A DNA stretch of 64,000 nt from assembly GCF_003751785.1 (NCBI RefSeq), contig NZ_RKIE01000002.1, forward strand, positions 62,001-126,000. The letters run 5' to 3'. Positions 1-9,106 of the stretch are shown piece by piece. Under the pieces are notes generated by a model. That model did not search any database and was not told where the DNA came from. It saw only the letters and a program-made list of their open reading frames with translations. This DNA comes from Frigoribacterium sp. PhB160 (GTDB lineage Bacteria; Actinomycetota; Actinomycetes; Actinomycetales; Microbacteriaceae). Position 1 is the stretch's first letter, and the number at the start of each line of letters is the position of its first letter. The translations under genes and the position numbers were made by a program.

Positions 1-425
1 TCGTCGCCGGTGCACGCGGGGCGGTCGATCATCATGTCGCGGGGGAAGCTCACCGCCGTGAGCTGGCTGTGGTCCTCCGACAGGTGGATCAAGATGTTGA
101 CGTCGTTGCGGACGCCGTCGACGACGCCTGCGTCGACCTGGCTGTCGGGATCGCGCTGGTCGCTGCCGACGAGCAGGATGTTGGCGCCTCCCGCCATGGC
201 GGAGATGCCCTCCTCTGGCACGTCGCCCGCGTTGCCCAGGGCGACGGAGGAGACCGACGAGGTGACGTCGCGGACGGCGATGGCGGCGACCGACACCGTG
301 CTCACGAGGGCGACCGCGAGGGCGCTGGCGATCACCGTGAGGGCTGCTCGGGCGGGCCCGCGGCGACGCAGGCGACCGTGACGGGCGACGCCTCGCAGGC
401 GGGAGGGACGGTGCTGCTCGGGCAT
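1..425 (-). CDS. LytR-CpsA-Psr (LCP) family glycopolymer ligase, 5' part
   Basis: The gene runs off the left edge; 141 codons are visible, starting at ATG 425-423 with a GGAG ribosome site just upstream. LCP enzymes move wall polymers from a lipid carrier onto peptidoglycan outside the membrane. Seen here: an Arg-rich cytoplasmic N-terminus, one membrane helix at about residues 27-51, then the family start motif NILLVGSDQRD (82-92), an R-N-D-V segment (106-109) like the family R-x-D motif, and SFPRD (126-130) like the family S-x-PRD. It is divergent from infA and shares a 178-base gap with it. Family assignment is firm; the polymer and the gene length are unknown because the 3' part is missing. 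Confidence 0.88.
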   Translation of the reverse strand, partial: MPEQHRPSRLRGVARHGRLRRRGPARAALTVIASALAVALVSTVSVAAIAVRDVTSSVSSVALGNAGDVPEEGISAMAGGANILLVGSDQRDPDSQVDAGVVDGVRNDVNILIHLSEDHSQLTAVSFPRDMMIDRPACTGD

Positions 426-483
426 CGGGGCTCCGGTGTTCGAGGTGTGGGCGTCGGCTCGGCGTGTCGGGTCGACGGACGGG

Positions 484-513
484 TTGCTGAAGTGTAGCGG
501 GATCACCTAGGAT
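484..513 (+). promoter_or_regulatory. Probable sigma-A promoter of infA
   Basis: TTGCTG (484-489) and TAGGAT (508-513) are 18 bases apart and lie 90 bases upstream of the infA start. No experimental support; matches to consensus are partial. Confidence 0.45.
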
Positions 514-603
514 CGATCTTTGGTGTTCCCGGGTCACTCCTGTGTCCAGGCGACGCCAGTCCCCGCACGACCAACACTCCCAATTCTTAGCGACAGTGAG
601 GCT

Positions 604-825
604 ATGGCCAAAAAAGACGGTGTCATCGAAATCGAAGGCGCAGTGGTCGAGGCTCTGCCCAACGCGATGTTCCGCGTTGAGCTGACCAACGGACACAGAG
701 TTCTCGCCCACATCTCCGGAAAGATGCGTCAGCACTACATCCGCATCCTCCCCGAAGACCGCGTGATCGTCGAACTCAGCCCTTATGACCTGACCCGCGG
801 CCGGATCGTCTACCGCTACAAGTAG
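604..825 (+). CDS. infA: Translation initiation factor IF-1
   Basis: IF-1 is 73 residues here, the usual length, and is a single OB-fold that binds the ribosomal A site during initiation. The protein begins [12 protein letters not shown] and ends VYRYK, as in actinobacterial IF-1. The ATG at 604 is chosen over an in-frame upstream ATG at 520 because it has a GTGAGG ribosome site and gives the family N-terminus. It opens the run infA-rpmJ-rpsM-rpsK-rpoA-rplQ, the tail of the ribosomal superoperon. Confidence 0.97.
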   Translation: MAKKDGVIEIEGAVVEALPNAMFRVELTNGHRVLAHISGKMRQHYIRILPEDRVIVELSPYDLTRGRIVYRYK

Positions 826-893
826 GGCGTGCTGGAAAGGAACGGCCCCGCGCACCCGTGGGGCACGAAGCCAGCGAGATCAAGGAAACAACG

Positions 894-1010
894 ATGAAGG
901 TCAACCCCAGCGTCAAGCCCATCTGCGAGCACTGCAAGGTGATCCGCCGCAAGGGCAACGTCATGGTCATCTGCAAGAGCAACCCGCGCCACAAGCAGCG
1001 CCAGGGCTAG
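894..1010 (+). CDS. rpmJ: 50S ribosomal protein L36
   Basis: A 38-residue protein, [14 protein letters not shown] at the start and HKQRQG at the end. It is the zinc-binding form: Cys11, Cys14, Cys27 and His33 fit the zinc ribbon. L36 sits in domain V of 23S rRNA. AAGGA at about 881-885 supplies a ribosome site. It lies 68 bases after infA and 192 bases before rpsM, an unusually wide gap for this operon. A zinc-free paralogue elsewhere in the genome is possible but cannot be seen here. Confidence 0.97.
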   Translation: MKVNPSVKPICEHCKVIRRKGNVMVICKSNPRHKQRQG

Positions 1011-1042
1011 CAGCTCGGGTCGCCCCGGCGACCGAGAGCGAC

Positions 1043-1142
1043 GGGCCCCGACGAGTCGGGGCCCTGCACCACGCACCACCACCAGAGCAGCACCAGATCC
1101 CGCACCGGCACGTCACGTGCCCGGGGCGGGGGACACCCCGGG
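1043..1142 (+). other. Two hairpins in the rpmJ-rpsM gap
   Basis: The 192-base gap holds a perfect 9-bp stem with a 4-base loop (arms 1043-1051 and 1056-1064) and a 7-bp stem (1120-1126 and 1136-1142). Neither is followed by a T run. They could be an attenuator, an RNA-processing site or a protein-binding leader; the role is not known. Confidence 0.4.
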
Positions 1143-1202
1143 ACGGAGGCCCGGGCACCGGCGCTGTGACAGACCTCCACCACTCTCTGAGGAGAAGCCA
1201 CC

Positions 1203-1577
1203 ATGGCACGTCTAGCAGGCGTTGACATCCCGCGCGACAAGCGCGTCGAAGTCGCACTGACCTACATCTACGGAGTCGGGCGCACCCGTGCGCTCAAGAC
1301 TCTCGCCGAGACCGAGATCGACGGCAACATCCGCGTCAAGGACCTCACGGACGACCAGCTCGTCCTGCTCCGCGACCACATCGAGGGCAACTTCAAGGTC
1401 GAGGGCGACCTGCGTCGCGAGGTCGCCGCCGACATCCGCCGCAAGGTCGAGATCGGCAGCTACGAGGGCATCCGCCACCGCCGCGGCCTGCCCGTGCGCG
1501 GACAGCGCACGAAGACGAACGCTCGCACCCGCAAGGGCCCGAAGCGCACCGTCGCCGGCAAGAAGAAGGCTCGCTAG
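1203..1577 (+). CDS. rpsM: 30S ribosomal protein S13
   Basis: 124 residues starting [19 protein letters not shown], with the family segment [19 protein letters not shown] near the C-terminus and a basic tail. S13 lies in the head of the small subunit and contacts P-site tRNA and the large-subunit bridge. ATG 1203 follows an AGGAG site about 8 bases upstream. It is 44 bases upstream of rpsK and part of the same transcription unit. Confidence 0.98.
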   Translation: MARLAGVDIPRDKRVEVALTYIYGVGRTRALKTLAETEIDGNIRVKDLTDDQLVLLRDHIEGNFKVEGDLRREVAADIRRKVEIGSYEGIRHRRGLPVRGQRTKTNARTRKGPKRTVAGKKKAR

Positions 1578-1621
1578 GCCCCGGCTCCCGCCGTACGCCT
1601 CTAGGTTCGTAGGAGATCAAA

Positions 1622-2020
1622 ATGGCAGCACCGAAGTCGGCCGCGCGCAAGCCCCGCCGCAAAGAGAAGAAGAACGTCGCCGTGGGCCAGGCCCACATCA
1701 AGAGCACGTTCAACAACACCATCGTGTCGATCACCGATCCCTCGGGTGCCGTGCTGAGCTGGGCTTCGTCCGGCGCGGTCGGCTTCAAGGGCTCGCGCAA
1801 GTCGACGCCCTTCGCCGCGCAGCTGGCCGCCGAGTCGGCCGCCCGCCAGGCGCAGGAGCACGGCGTCAAGAAGGTCGACGTCTTCGTCAAGGGTCCCGGC
1901 TCCGGCCGCGAGACCGCGATCCGCTCCCTCCAGGCCGCAGGCCTCGAGGTCGGCTCGATCAACGACGTCACCCCGCAGGCGCACAACGGCTGCCGCCCGC
2001 CGAAGCGTCGTCGCGTCTAA
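1622..2020 (+). CDS. rpsK: 30S ribosomal protein S11
   Basis: 132 residues; a basic N-terminus then the typical [20 protein letters not shown] and a C-terminal [16 protein letters not shown]11 forms part of the platform and the mRNA exit channel. The start has a GGAG site upstream. No rpsD follows before rpoA; rpsD must lie elsewhere, as in several actinobacterial lineages. The 187-base gap to rpoA is G+C rich with short inverted repeats but no clear terminator. Confidence 0.98.
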   Translation: MAAPKSAARKPRRKEKKNVAVGQAHIKSTFNNTIVSITDPSGAVLSWASSGAVGFKGSRKSTPFAAQLAAESAARQAQEHGVKKVDVFVKGPGSGRETAIRSLQAAGLEVGSINDVTPQAHNGCRPPKRRRV

Positions 2021-2207
2021 CTGAGTTGCTGCCCGTCGTGCCCCAGCCCCCTCACCGGGGCGCCGGGGCACGGCGGGCTGAACCGCGTTCACCCCGCACC
2101 TCCGCGTCCACGCCGGGCGCCCCACGACTCACCAGACCCGACGGGCCAGCCACCTGTCGTACCGCCAAGAGTCATATAGCGGACTCTTCGCCGAAAGGAA
2201 TACACCA

Positions 2208-3200
2208 GTGCTCATTGCACAGCGCCCCACCCTCACCGAGGAGAACATCTCGGAGTTCCGCTCCCGCTTCGTGATCGAGCCGCTCGAGCCCGGCTTCGGC
2301 TACACCCTCGGCAACTCGCTGCGCCGCACGCTCCTGTCGTCGATCCCCGGAGCCGCCGTCACCAGCATCCGCATCGACGGCGTGCTGCACGAGTTCACGA
2401 CGGTCCCCGGTGTCAAGGAGGACGTCACCGAGGTCATCCTCAACATCAAGCAGCTCGTGGTCTCGAGCGAGCACGACGAGCCCATCACCGCCTACCTGCG
2501 CAAGCAGGGCGCGGGCCAGGTCACGGCCGCCGACATCTCGGCCCCGGCCGGCGTCGAGATCCACAACCCCGAGCTCGTCATCGCGACCCTCAACGACAAG
2601 GCGAAGTTCGAGCTCGAGCTCACGATCGAGCGTGGCCGCGGCTACGTCTCGGCCGTGCAGAACCGCAGCGAGTTCAGCGAGGCCGGTCAGATCCCGATCG
2701 ACTCGATCTACTCGCCCGTGCTCAAGGTGACCTACCGCGTCGAGGCGACTCGTGCCGGTGAGCGCACCGACTTCGACCGCCTGGTCGTCGACGTCGAGTC
2801 CAAGCCGGCCATCACCCCCCGTGACGCCATCGCGTCGGCCGGTCGCACGCTGACCGAGCTCTTCGGCCTGGCCCGCGAGCTCAACACCGCCGCCGAGGGC
2901 ATCGAGATCGGCCCCGCGCCGGTCGACGCCGTCCTCTCCAGCGAGCTGCAGACCCCCATCGAGGACCTCGACCTGTCGGTGCGCAGCTACAACTGCCTGA
3001 AGCGCGAGGGCATCAACACGGTGTCCGAGCTCGTCGCCCTCTCGGAGACGCAGCTCATGAACATCCGCAACTTCGGACAGAAGTCGGTGGACGAGGTGAA
3101 GGACAAGCTCGTCGAGCTCGGCCTCTCGCTCAAGGACACGGTTCCCGGGTTCGACGGAGCCCACTTCTACAGCGGCTACGACGAGGAAGAGACCAACTAG
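2208..3200 (+). CDS. rpoA: DNA-directed RNA polymerase subunit alpha
   Basis: 330 residues, GTG start at 2208 after a GAAAGGA site. The N-terminal dimerisation domain (about 1-225) carries [20 protein letters not shown], which nucleates polymerase assembly. The C-terminal domain (about 245-315) carries the helix-hairpin-helix segment [15 protein letters not shown] that contacts UP elements and activators. Length and both domains are normal. It lies between rpsK and rplQ as in most actinobacteria. Confidence 0.98.
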   Translation: MLIAQRPTLTEENISEFRSRFVIEPLEPGFGYTLGNSLRRTLLSSIPGAAVTSIRIDGVLHEFTTVPGVKEDVTEVILNIKQLVVSSEHDEPITAYLRKQGAGQVTAADISAPAGVEIHNPELVIATLNDKAKFELELTIERGRGYVSAVQNRSEFSEAGQIPIDSIYSPVLKVTYRVEATRAGERTDFDRLVVDVESKPAITPRDAIASAGRTLTELFGLARELNTAAEGIEIGPAPVDAVLSSELQTPIEDLDLSVRSYNCLKREGINTVSELVALSETQLMNIRNFGQKSVDEVKDKLVELGLSLKDTVPGFDGAHFYSGYDEEETN

Positions 3201-3251
3201 GTCTCGTCTCCCGACGCCCACTCCATCTTCGACAGCTAGGAAACATCAATC

Positions 3252-3809
3252 ATGCCCAAGCCCACCAAGGGTCCCCGTCTCGGAGGCGGCCCGGCGCACG
3301 AGCGCCTCATGCTCGCCAACCTGGCGGCGTCGCTCTTCGAGCACAAGAGCATCAAGACGACCGAGACGAAGGCCAAGCGCCTCCGCCCCGTCGCCGAGCG
3401 CCTCGTCACCTTCGCCAAGCGCGGCGACCTGCACTCGCGTCGTCGCGTGATGCAGACGCTCCGCAACAACAAGGACGCGGCGCACATGCTGTTCACCGAG
3501 ATCGCCCCCCTCGTCGAGAACCGTGACGGCGGCTACACGCGCATCACGAAGCTCGGCTTCCGCAAGGGCGACAACGCGTCGATGGTCTCCATCGAGCTCG
3601 TCCTCGAGCCCGTCACCCCCAAGGTGAAGTCGTCGAAGAGCACGTCGGCCTCGGCCGCCGCCGCTCCCGTCGAGGAGCCCGCCGCCGAGGAGGCCCCGGT
3701 CGAGCAGACCGAGACCGTCGAGGACTCCGCTCCCGTCGAGGCCGAGACCGAGACCCCGGCTGCCGCCGAGGTCGAGGCCGACGCCGCCGAGAAGTCGGAC
3801 GACAAGTAG
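3252..3809 (+). CDS. rplQ: 50S ribosomal protein L17 with acidic C-terminal tail
   Basis: Residues 1-118 are the L17 core ([20 protein letters not shown] to [15 protein letters not shown]). The protein is 185 residues; the last ~65 are a Glu/Ala/Pro/Val-rich low-complexity tail ending AEKSDDK. Long acidic or Ala-rich L17 tails are known in actinobacteria, and the tail is probably disordered. GGAAA supplies the ribosome site. A strong terminator follows, closing the ribosomal operon. Confidence 0.97.
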   Translation: MPKPTKGPRLGGGPAHERLMLANLAASLFEHKSIKTTETKAKRLRPVAERLVTFAKRGDLHSRRRVMQTLRNNKDAAHMLFTEIAPLVENRDGGYTRITKLGFRKGDNASMVSIELVLEPVTPKVKSSKSTSASAAAAPVEEPAAEEAPVEQTETVEDSAPVEAETETPAAAEVEADAAEKSDDK

Positions 3810-3836
3810 TCGCACAGCACGACCGCTCCACCGGCA

Positions 3837-3868
3837 GAGGGCCCGTCACCGCGAGGTGACGGGCCCTC
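3837..3868 (+). terminator. Terminator after rplQ
   Basis: A perfect 14-bp G+C-rich stem (3837-3850 with 3855-3868) around a GCGA loop, 28 bases after the rplQ stop. No long T run follows, which is usual in high-G+C actinobacteria. Confidence 0.85.
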
Positions 3869-4080
3869 CGTCGTCCCCAGGGCTCGGCCGTCGCGAGGCC
3901 GTGTCGCGCTCGGGCGGTGGCGAGCGCTGACCGACACCCGTCGTGTGGGTGCTTGTGCCGACCAGCCGTGTCCCCCGAACAGGTGTCGTTTACCTCGCGG
4001 AAACCTGCGGTCTCCCGAGCCCCCGTAACGTCATGACGACCCGCCGCATCAGCGGGCCCCGCCCCGCCACGAAGGACGTC

Positions 4081-6852
4081 ATGCACCCCCGACCCCGAAC
4101 CGTCAGGACCGTCGCCCTCGCGACCGGCCTCGGCGTCGCCCTCGGCCTCGCGCCGCTGGTGCCCGCCACCGCAGCCCCCGCCTCGAGCTCCGCCGGCACC
4201 GCCGCCGTGGACGGCTCGAGCATCGTCATCGACGAGGCCTACCTCAAGGGCGGCAGCGCGAACGCGCCGTTCACGAACAAGTTCGTCGAGCTCTACAACC
4301 CGACCGACGCCGCGGTCTCGCTGGCCGGCTGGTCGCTGCAGTACCGCGCCGCCACCTCCTCCGCCGTCTCGGGCGTCGGCGCCCTGGCCGGCACCGTGCC
4401 CGCCGGCGGCAGCTTCCTCGTCCAGCTCGGCAGCAACGGCACGGCCGGAGCCGCGCTGCCGGACGCCGACGCGGTGCTCGGGCTCAACCCGAGCGGGACG
4501 ACGGGCACCCTCGTGCTCGCCGACCAGGCCACGGCCGTCACCCTCCCGACCGGCGCCTCGTCGGTCGGCGTCGACGGCGTCGTCGACCTGCTCGGCTACG
4601 GCACGTCGAACACCTACGAGACCGCCGTGGCCGCGACCTCGGGCGCGAACTCGGTGCCGAACTCGCTGGTGCGCACCGACCACGTCGACACCGACGTCAA
4701 CGCCGCCGACTTCACGATCAGCGACGTCGTCACCCCGGTGAACAGCGCCGGAGGCGCCCCCACCGACCCCGAGGAGCCCACCGACCCCGAGCCCACCGAC
4801 CCGGAGGCGCCCGCGGTCGAGGCCACGATCGCCGAGATCCAGGGCACCGGCGACGCCAGCCCCCTCGCCGGCCAGACCGTCCGCACCCGCGGCGTCGTCA
4901 CGGCGACCTACCCGACCGGCGGCCTGAACGGCTACGTCGTCCAGACCCCGGGCACCGGCGGCGCGCTCGACCTCGCGACGCACACCGCGTCCGACGCGGT
5001 CTTCGTCTTCAGCTCGGCCACCGCCTCCTCCGTCTCCATCGGCGACCTCGTCGAGCTCACCGGCGAGGTGACCGAGTACTACGGGCTGACCGAGCTGACC
5101 GTCGCCGACGCGGCCGGGCTCGTGCAGCTCGACGCGACCGGCGTCGAGGTGCCCGAGGCGGCCGCCGTGGCCTGGCCCACGACCGACGCCGAGCGCGAGT
5201 CGCTCGAGAGCATGCTCGTCGCGCCGCAGGGCGACTTCACCGTCTCGGACGTCTACACGACGAACCAGTACGGCGAGGTCGCGCTGGCGGCCGGCACCGG
5301 CCCGCTGCTGCAGCCGACCGAGGTGGGCCGTCCCGGCAGCGCCGAGGCGGCGGCGACCGCGGCCGACAACGCCGCCCGCGCGGTCACCCTCGACGACGGC
5401 TCGAGCGTCAACTTCTTCACCGCGGCGAACCAGTCGATCCCGCTGCCCTGGCTCTCGCCCGAGACGCCCGTCACGGTCGGTGCCCCGGTCGACTTCTCCG
5501 AGCCCGTCGTCGTGGACTTCCGCAACGGCATCTGGAAGCTCCAGCCGACCACCCGCGTGACCGGCGACACCCCCGACGCCGAGCTTCCCGCGTCGTTCGG
5601 CGTGGTCCGTGAGGCGACCCCGCTCGACGTCGGCGGCGACGTGTCGATCGCGAGCTTCAACGTGCTCAACTACTTCCCGACCACGGGCGACCAGCTCACG
5701 GGCTGCACGTACTACCGCGACCGCGCCGGCGTGCCGCTGACCGTGAACAGCGGCTGCGACGCCCGCGGCGCCGCGACGCAGGAGAGCTTCGAGCGTCAGC
5801 AGTCGAAGATCGTCTCCGCGATCAACGGCCTCGACGCCGACGTCGTCTCGCTCGAGGAGATCGAGAACTCGGCCCGCTTCGGCCAGGACCGCGACGCGGC
5901 CGTGTCGACGCTGGTCGACGCGCTCAACGCCGACCTCGGCGCCGACGAGTGGACGTACGTGCCCTCGCCCGCGACGGTGCCGACGAACGAGGACGTCATC
6001 CGCCTCGCCTTCATCTACAAGGCCGACACGATCGAGACGGTCGGCGGGTCGACGATCCTCACCGACGCGCCCGCCTTCAGCAACGCGCGCCAGCCGCTCG
6101 CCCAGGCCTTCCGCCCGGTCGCCGCGGCCGACTCCGACGACGCCACGTTCGTCGCGATCGCGAACCACTTCAAGTCGAAGGGCAGCGGCTCCGGGGCCGA
6201 CGCCGACCTCGGCGACGGCCAGGGCGCCTCCAACGCCTCGCGCGTCAACCAGGCGGAGGCGCTGGTCGCCTTCTCCGACCGGGTGCAGCAGGCGGCGGGC
6301 ACCGACCTCGCCTTCCTGCTCGGCGACTTCAACGCCTACTCGCAGGAGGACCCGATCGAGGTCCTGCGCGAGGCCGGCTACACCGACCTCGGCTCGACCG
6401 AGACGGACGAGTACAGCTACGTCTTCGGCGGCCTCAGCGGCTCGCTCGACCACGTGCTCGCCTCGCCCGCGGCCCTCGAGGCCGTCACGGCCGTGGACAT
6501 CTGGAACATCAACTCGGGAGAGTCGGTGGGCCTGGAGTACAGCCGCTACGACTACAACGTCGTGCCGCTGTTCGAGGAGGGGCCGTTCCGCGCGAGCGAC
6601 CACGACCCCGTGCACGTCGGGCTCTCCCTCGTCGCCGACGAGGAGCCGACCGAACCGACCGACCCGACGGATCCCACGGACCCGACGGACCCGACGGACC
6701 CCACGGACCCGACCGACCCGACCGACCCGGGCACCGACCCCGGCCACGGCGGGGGAGCGCACCCGCTGCCGCCGCTCGTGCAGGTCATCGTGGCCGTCGC
6801 GACCGCCGTGGTCTCGTGGCTGACGAAGATCTTCGGGTGGCGCTGGCACTGA
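4081..6852 (+). CDS. Secreted ExeM/NucH-family endonuclease
   Basis: A predicted extracellular DNase of 923 residues. The start at 4081 follows GAAGGA and gives a Sec signal peptide (basic MHPRPRTVR, hydrophobic core, cut near ATAAPA). Then come a lamin-tail-like domain (about 40-170; IDEAYLKGG, KFVELYNPTD), an OB-fold-like segment (about 235-330; IAEIQGTGD) and an exonuclease-endonuclease-phosphatase domain (about 515-850) with SFNVLNYFP, SLEEIEN, NHFKSKG, LLGDFNAY, SLDHVLA and SDHDPVHVGL, which carry the metal and catalytic residues of the fold. A Pro-Thr-Asp repeat and a hydrophobic Trp-rich C-terminus (VVSWLTKIFGWRWH) follow. It interrupts the common rplQ-truA adjacency and is likely monocistronic. 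Likely role: scavenging or clearing extracellular DNA. Confidence 0.88.
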   Translation: MHPRPRTVRTVALATGLGVALGLAPLVPATAAPASSSAGTAAVDGSSIVIDEAYLKGGSANAPFTNKFVELYNPTDAAVSLAGWSLQYRAATSSAVSGVGALAGTVPAGGSFLVQLGSNGTAGAALPDADAVLGLNPSGTTGTLVLADQATAVTLPTGASSVGVDGVVDLLGYGTSNTYETAVAATSGANSVPNSLVRTDHVDTDVNAADFTISDVVTPVNSAGGAPTDPEEPTDPEPTDPEAPAVEATIAEIQGTGDASPLAGQTVRTRGVVTATYPTGGLNGYVVQTPGTGGALDLATHTASDAVFVFSSATASSVSIGDLVELTGEVTEYYGLTELTVADAAGLVQLDATGVEVPEAAAVAWPTTDAERESLESMLVAPQGDFTVSDVYTTNQYGEVALAAGTGPLLQPTEVGRPGSAEAAATAADNAARAVTLDDGSSVNFFTAANQSIPLPWLSPETPVTVGAPVDFSEPVVVDFRNGIWKLQPTTRVTGDTPDAELPASFGVVREATPLDVGGDVSIASFNVLNYFPTTGDQLTGCTYYRDRAGVPLTVNSGCDARGAATQESFERQQSKIVSAINGLDADVVSLEEIENSARFGQDRDAAVSTLVDALNADLGADEWTYVPSPATVPTNEDVIRLAFIYKADTIETVGGSTILTDAPAFSNARQPLAQAFRPVAAADSDDATFVAIANHFKSKGSGSGADADLGDGQGASNASRVNQAEALVAFSDRVQQAAGTDLAFLLGDFNAYSQEDPIEVLREAGYTDLGSTETDEYSYVFGGLSGSLDHVLASPAALEAVTAVDIWNINSGESVGLEYSRYDYNVVPLFEEGPFRASDHDPVHVGLSLVADEEPTEPTDPTDPTDPTDPTDPTDPTDPTDPGTDPGHGGGAHPLPPLVQVIVAVATAVVSWLTKIFGWRWH
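6646..6735 (+). repeat. Pro-Thr-Asp codon repeat in the nuclease linker
   Basis: About ten near-identical 9-base units encoding Pro-Thr-Asp with slightly varied third bases. A similar but shorter PTDPE stretch lies near 4758-4805. It probably encodes a flexible wall-spanning linker; copy number may vary between strains. Confidence 0.8.
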
Positions 6853-6889
6853 GCCGGTGAGGCCGGCCCGGTGACCGGGCGACGGTGAG

Positions 6890-6919
6890 GGGGCGGACGG
6901 GCACGAGCCCGTCCGCCCC
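6890..6919 (+). terminator. Terminator after the nuclease gene
   Basis: A perfect 13-bp stem (6890-6902 with 6907-6919), loop ACGA, followed by TT. It lies just upstream of the truA promoter. Confidence 0.85.
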
Positions 6920-6930
6920 TTCGTCGCCCG

Positions 6931-6936
6931 TACGAT
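6931..6936 (+). promoter_or_regulatory. -10 element of a probably leaderless truA transcript
   Basis: TACGAT is followed by 7 bases and then GTG 6944. This spacing places the transcription start at or next to the start codon, the usual arrangement of actinobacterial leaderless genes. Confidence 0.6.
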
Positions 6937-6943
6937 GGACGAC

Positions 6944-7921
6944 GTGACGAGCGACGACCAGGCCCCGGCCCCTGCCGCGGTACATGTGCCGGTGCCGGTG
7001 CCGGTGCCGGTGCCGACCCTGGCCCCCGAGCTCGCCCCGGGCTTCACCCGCGTGAAGCTGACCGTGGCGTACGACGGCACGGCCTTCTCCGGCTGGAGCG
7101 AGCAGCCGGGCCGACGCACGGTCCAGGGCGAGATGGAGGCGGCCCTCCGCGTTCTCTTCGGTCGTCACGAGCACGTCCCGACCGTGACGGTCGCCGGGCG
7201 GACCGACGCCGGCGTCCACGCCCGGGGGCAGGTCGTCCACCTCGACCTCACCGACGAGCAGGTGGCTCAGCTGCGACGCCCGCACCGCGGCATGGTCGAC
7301 CGGTCGCCGCTCGACGCGCCCACGGTGCTGGCGCGACGGCTCAACGGGCTGGCGGGCGCCTCCGACGAGATCGTGGTCTCGGGTGCCCGCGTCGCGCCTC
7401 CCGGCTTCCACGCCCGCTTCGGCGCGCTCTGGCGCCGGTACGAGTACCGCATCGCCGACCGGGGCGCCGAGCGCGACCCCTCCCGGCGCGGCCACACGCT
7501 CTGGTACGACCAGCGCCTCGACCTCGGCCTGCTCGAGGCGACGGCCGCCGGCCTCGTGGGCCTGCACGACTGGGCGGCGTACTGCCGGCACCGCGACCAC
7601 GCGACGACGATCCGCGAGCTGCAGCACTTCGGCTGGAGGCGCGAGGCCGACGGCGTGGTGGTCGCGACCGTGCAGGCGGACGCCTTCTGCCACAACCTCG
7701 TTCGGAACCTCGTCGGCGCGTGCGTCGCCGTCGCCGAGGGCGCGATGCCGCAGCACCGGGCCGTCGGGGTGCGCGAGGAGGCGCAGCGCAACGGGGAGTT
7801 CCGCGTGGTGCCCGCCCTCGGGCTGACCATGGTCGAGGTGGGGTACCCGCCCGACGACGAGGTCGCCGCCCGGGTCGCGGTGACGCAGGTGAAGCGGTCG
7901 GCGGCGAGCCTCGACGCCTGA
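6944..7921 (+). CDS. truA: tRNA pseudouridine(38-40) synthase
   Basis: 325 residues from GTG 6944. TruA isomerises uridines 38-40 of the anticodon stem. The catalytic aspartate is in [15 protein letters not shown]; the substrate-binding YDGTAFSGW and the later [12 protein letters not shown] are also present. An N-terminal extension of about 35 residues contains a Val-Pro run coded by a hexanucleotide repeat and is not part of the fold. GTG 6944 is preferred to ATG 6935 because the latter overlaps the -10 TACGAT. The next genes are rplM and rpsI, a common actinobacterial order. Confidence 0.93.
   Translation: MTSDDQAPAPAAVHVPVPVPVPVPTLAPELAPGFTRVKLTVAYDGTAFSGWSEQPGRRTVQGEMEAALRVLFGRHEHVPTVTVAGRTDAGVHARGQVVHLDLTDEQVAQLRRPHRGMVDRSPLDAPTVLARRLNGLAGASDEIVVSGARVAPPGFHARFGALWRRYEYRIADRGAERDPSRRGHTLWYDQRLDLGLLEATAAGLVGLHDWAAYCRHRDHATTIRELQHFGWRREADGVVVATVQADAFCHNLVRNLVGACVAVAEGAMPQHRAVGVREEAQRNGEFRVVPALGLTMVEVGYPPDDEVAARVAVTQVKRSAASLDA
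6986..7015 (+). repeat. Hexanucleotide repeat (GTGCCG)x5 inside truA
   Basis: Five perfect 6-base copies encode Val-Pro in the N-terminal extension of TruA. Units of six keep the frame, so copy-number change would only lengthen or shorten the extension. Confidence 0.9.
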
Positions 7922-7947
7922 CCCTGCGCCTCCGGCCCGCCCCTCGT

Positions 7948-7976
7948 TTGACGCACCCGGGCGTGTCGGGTATCGT
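7948..7976 (+). promoter_or_regulatory. Sigma-A-type promoter of rplM-rpsI
   Basis: TTGACG (7948-7953), a 17-base spacer, and TATCGT (7971-7976). This is one of the best consensus matches in the window and leaves a leader of roughly 130 bases before rplM, long enough for feedback by a ribosomal protein, although no specific fold is evident. Confidence 0.7.
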
Positions 7977-8115
7977 CGAGCCTTGGTGTCTGCGCAACTG
8001 CGCGCGGCACCCGAAGTTGAGCCCTCCACCTGACTCGTTCTCGCCACATCGTCGCGACAACGGCAACGGAGCGGGATTCACGACCACCTCACCTCGACCA
8101 GGAAGCAGCACTACT

Positions 8116-8562
8116 GTGACGCGCACTTTCTCCCCCAAGCCGGCTGACGTCCAGCCGCAGTGGCTGATCATCGACGCGAACGACGTCGTCCTCGGCCGTC
8201 TGGCCAGCCACGTGGCAGCCCTGCTGCGCGGCAAGCACAAGCCGACCTTCGCCCCCCACATGGACATGGGCGACTTCGTCATCGTCATCAACGCCGAGAA
8301 GGTCGCCCTCACCGGCTCCAAGCTCGCCGAGAAGCTCTACTACCGCCACTCGGGCTACCCGGGCGGCATCACGGCCACCACGTACTCCGAGATGGTCGAG
8401 AAGCACCCCACCCGCGCCGTCGAGAAGGCGATCCGCGGCATGCTGCCGAAGAACTCGCTGGGCCGTGCCCAGATCAAGAAGCTGAAGGTGTACGCGGGTG
8501 CCGAGCACCCCCACGCTGCTCAGCAGCCCACGGTTCACACCCTCGACCAGGTCGCCCAGTAG
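8116..8562 (+). CDS. rplM: 50S ribosomal protein L13
   Basis: 148 residues from GTG 8116, with AGGAAG upstream. Family landmarks: [36 protein letters not shown] and [12 protein letters not shown]13 is an early-assembly protein on 23S rRNA. The gene pairs with rpsI 32 bases downstream, as in most bacteria, and shares the promoter at 7948. Confidence 0.98.
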   Translation: MTRTFSPKPADVQPQWLIIDANDVVLGRLASHVAALLRGKHKPTFAPHMDMGDFVIVINAEKVALTGSKLAEKLYYRHSGYPGGITATTYSEMVEKHPTRAVEKAIRGMLPKNSLGRAQIKKLKVYAGAEHPHAAQQPTVHTLDQVAQ

Positions 8563-8594
8563 CGTCCGCCTTCAGACTTAAGGACCCCCACACA

Positions 8595-9080
8595 GTGGCT
8601 CAGATCGCAGATTCCATCGACCAGGCTCCCGAGAGCTTCACCACCGAGAGCTCGGCTCCCGAGGCCCAGGCGACGCCCCGCGCCGTCCTGAACGTCTCCG
8701 GCTCGGCCGTCGGTCGCCGCAAGGAGGCCATCGCCCGCGCTCGCCTCGTCCCCGGCTCCGGCACGTACGTCGTGAACGGTCGCACCCTCGAGGAGTACTT
8801 CCCGAACAAGCTGCACCAGCAGCTGATCAACGACCCGTTCAAGGTGCTCGACCTGCTCGGCGCCTACGACGTCACCGTCAAGGTCACCGGCGGCGGCCCC
8901 TCGGGCCAGGCCGGTGCGCTCCGCCTCGCCATCGCGCGTGCGCTGAACGAGATCGACCGCGACAACAACCGCGCCACGCTGAAGAAGGCCGGCTTCCTCA
9001 CCCGTGACGCCCGCGTCATCGAGCGCAAGAAGGCCGGTCTCAAGAAGGCCCGCAAGGCCTCGCAGTTCTCGAAGCGCTAA
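8595..9080 (+). CDS. rpsI: 30S ribosomal protein S9
   Basis: 161 residues from GTG 8595 after TAAGGA. The first ~30 residues are an acidic extension typical of actinobacterial S9; the core has [36 protein letters not shown] and the C-terminal [12 protein letters not shown], whose last Lys-Arg reaches P-site tRNA. It is followed after 26 bases by glmM, which may be read through from the same promoter. Confidence 0.98.
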   Translation: MAQIADSIDQAPESFTTESSAPEAQATPRAVLNVSGSAVGRRKEAIARARLVPGSGTYVVNGRTLEEYFPNKLHQQLINDPFKVLDLLGAYDVTVKVTGGGPSGQAGALRLAIARALNEIDRDNNRATLKKAGFLTRDARVIERKKAGLKKARKASQFSKR

Positions 9081-9106
9081 ACGCACCACCGACAGGCAGG
9101 CCCGCG

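Noticed and set aside
520-603. Upstream in-frame start that would lengthen IF-1 by 28 residues
   Set aside because: The extra residues match no IF-1, and the ATG at 604 has its own ribosome site and gives the family N-terminus.
6646-6735. Short periodic repeat that resembles a CRISPR or minisatellite array
   Set aside because: Nine-base codon units encoding Pro-Thr-Asp within one open frame; no spacers and no cas genes.
3613-7119. Very long minus-strand open frame (over 1100 codons) opposite the rplQ-nuclease-truA region
   Set aside because: It is the third-position shadow of high-G+C plus-strand genes with clear families, spans two terminators, and has a composition dominated by Arg/Gly/Val/Asp with no recognisable domain.
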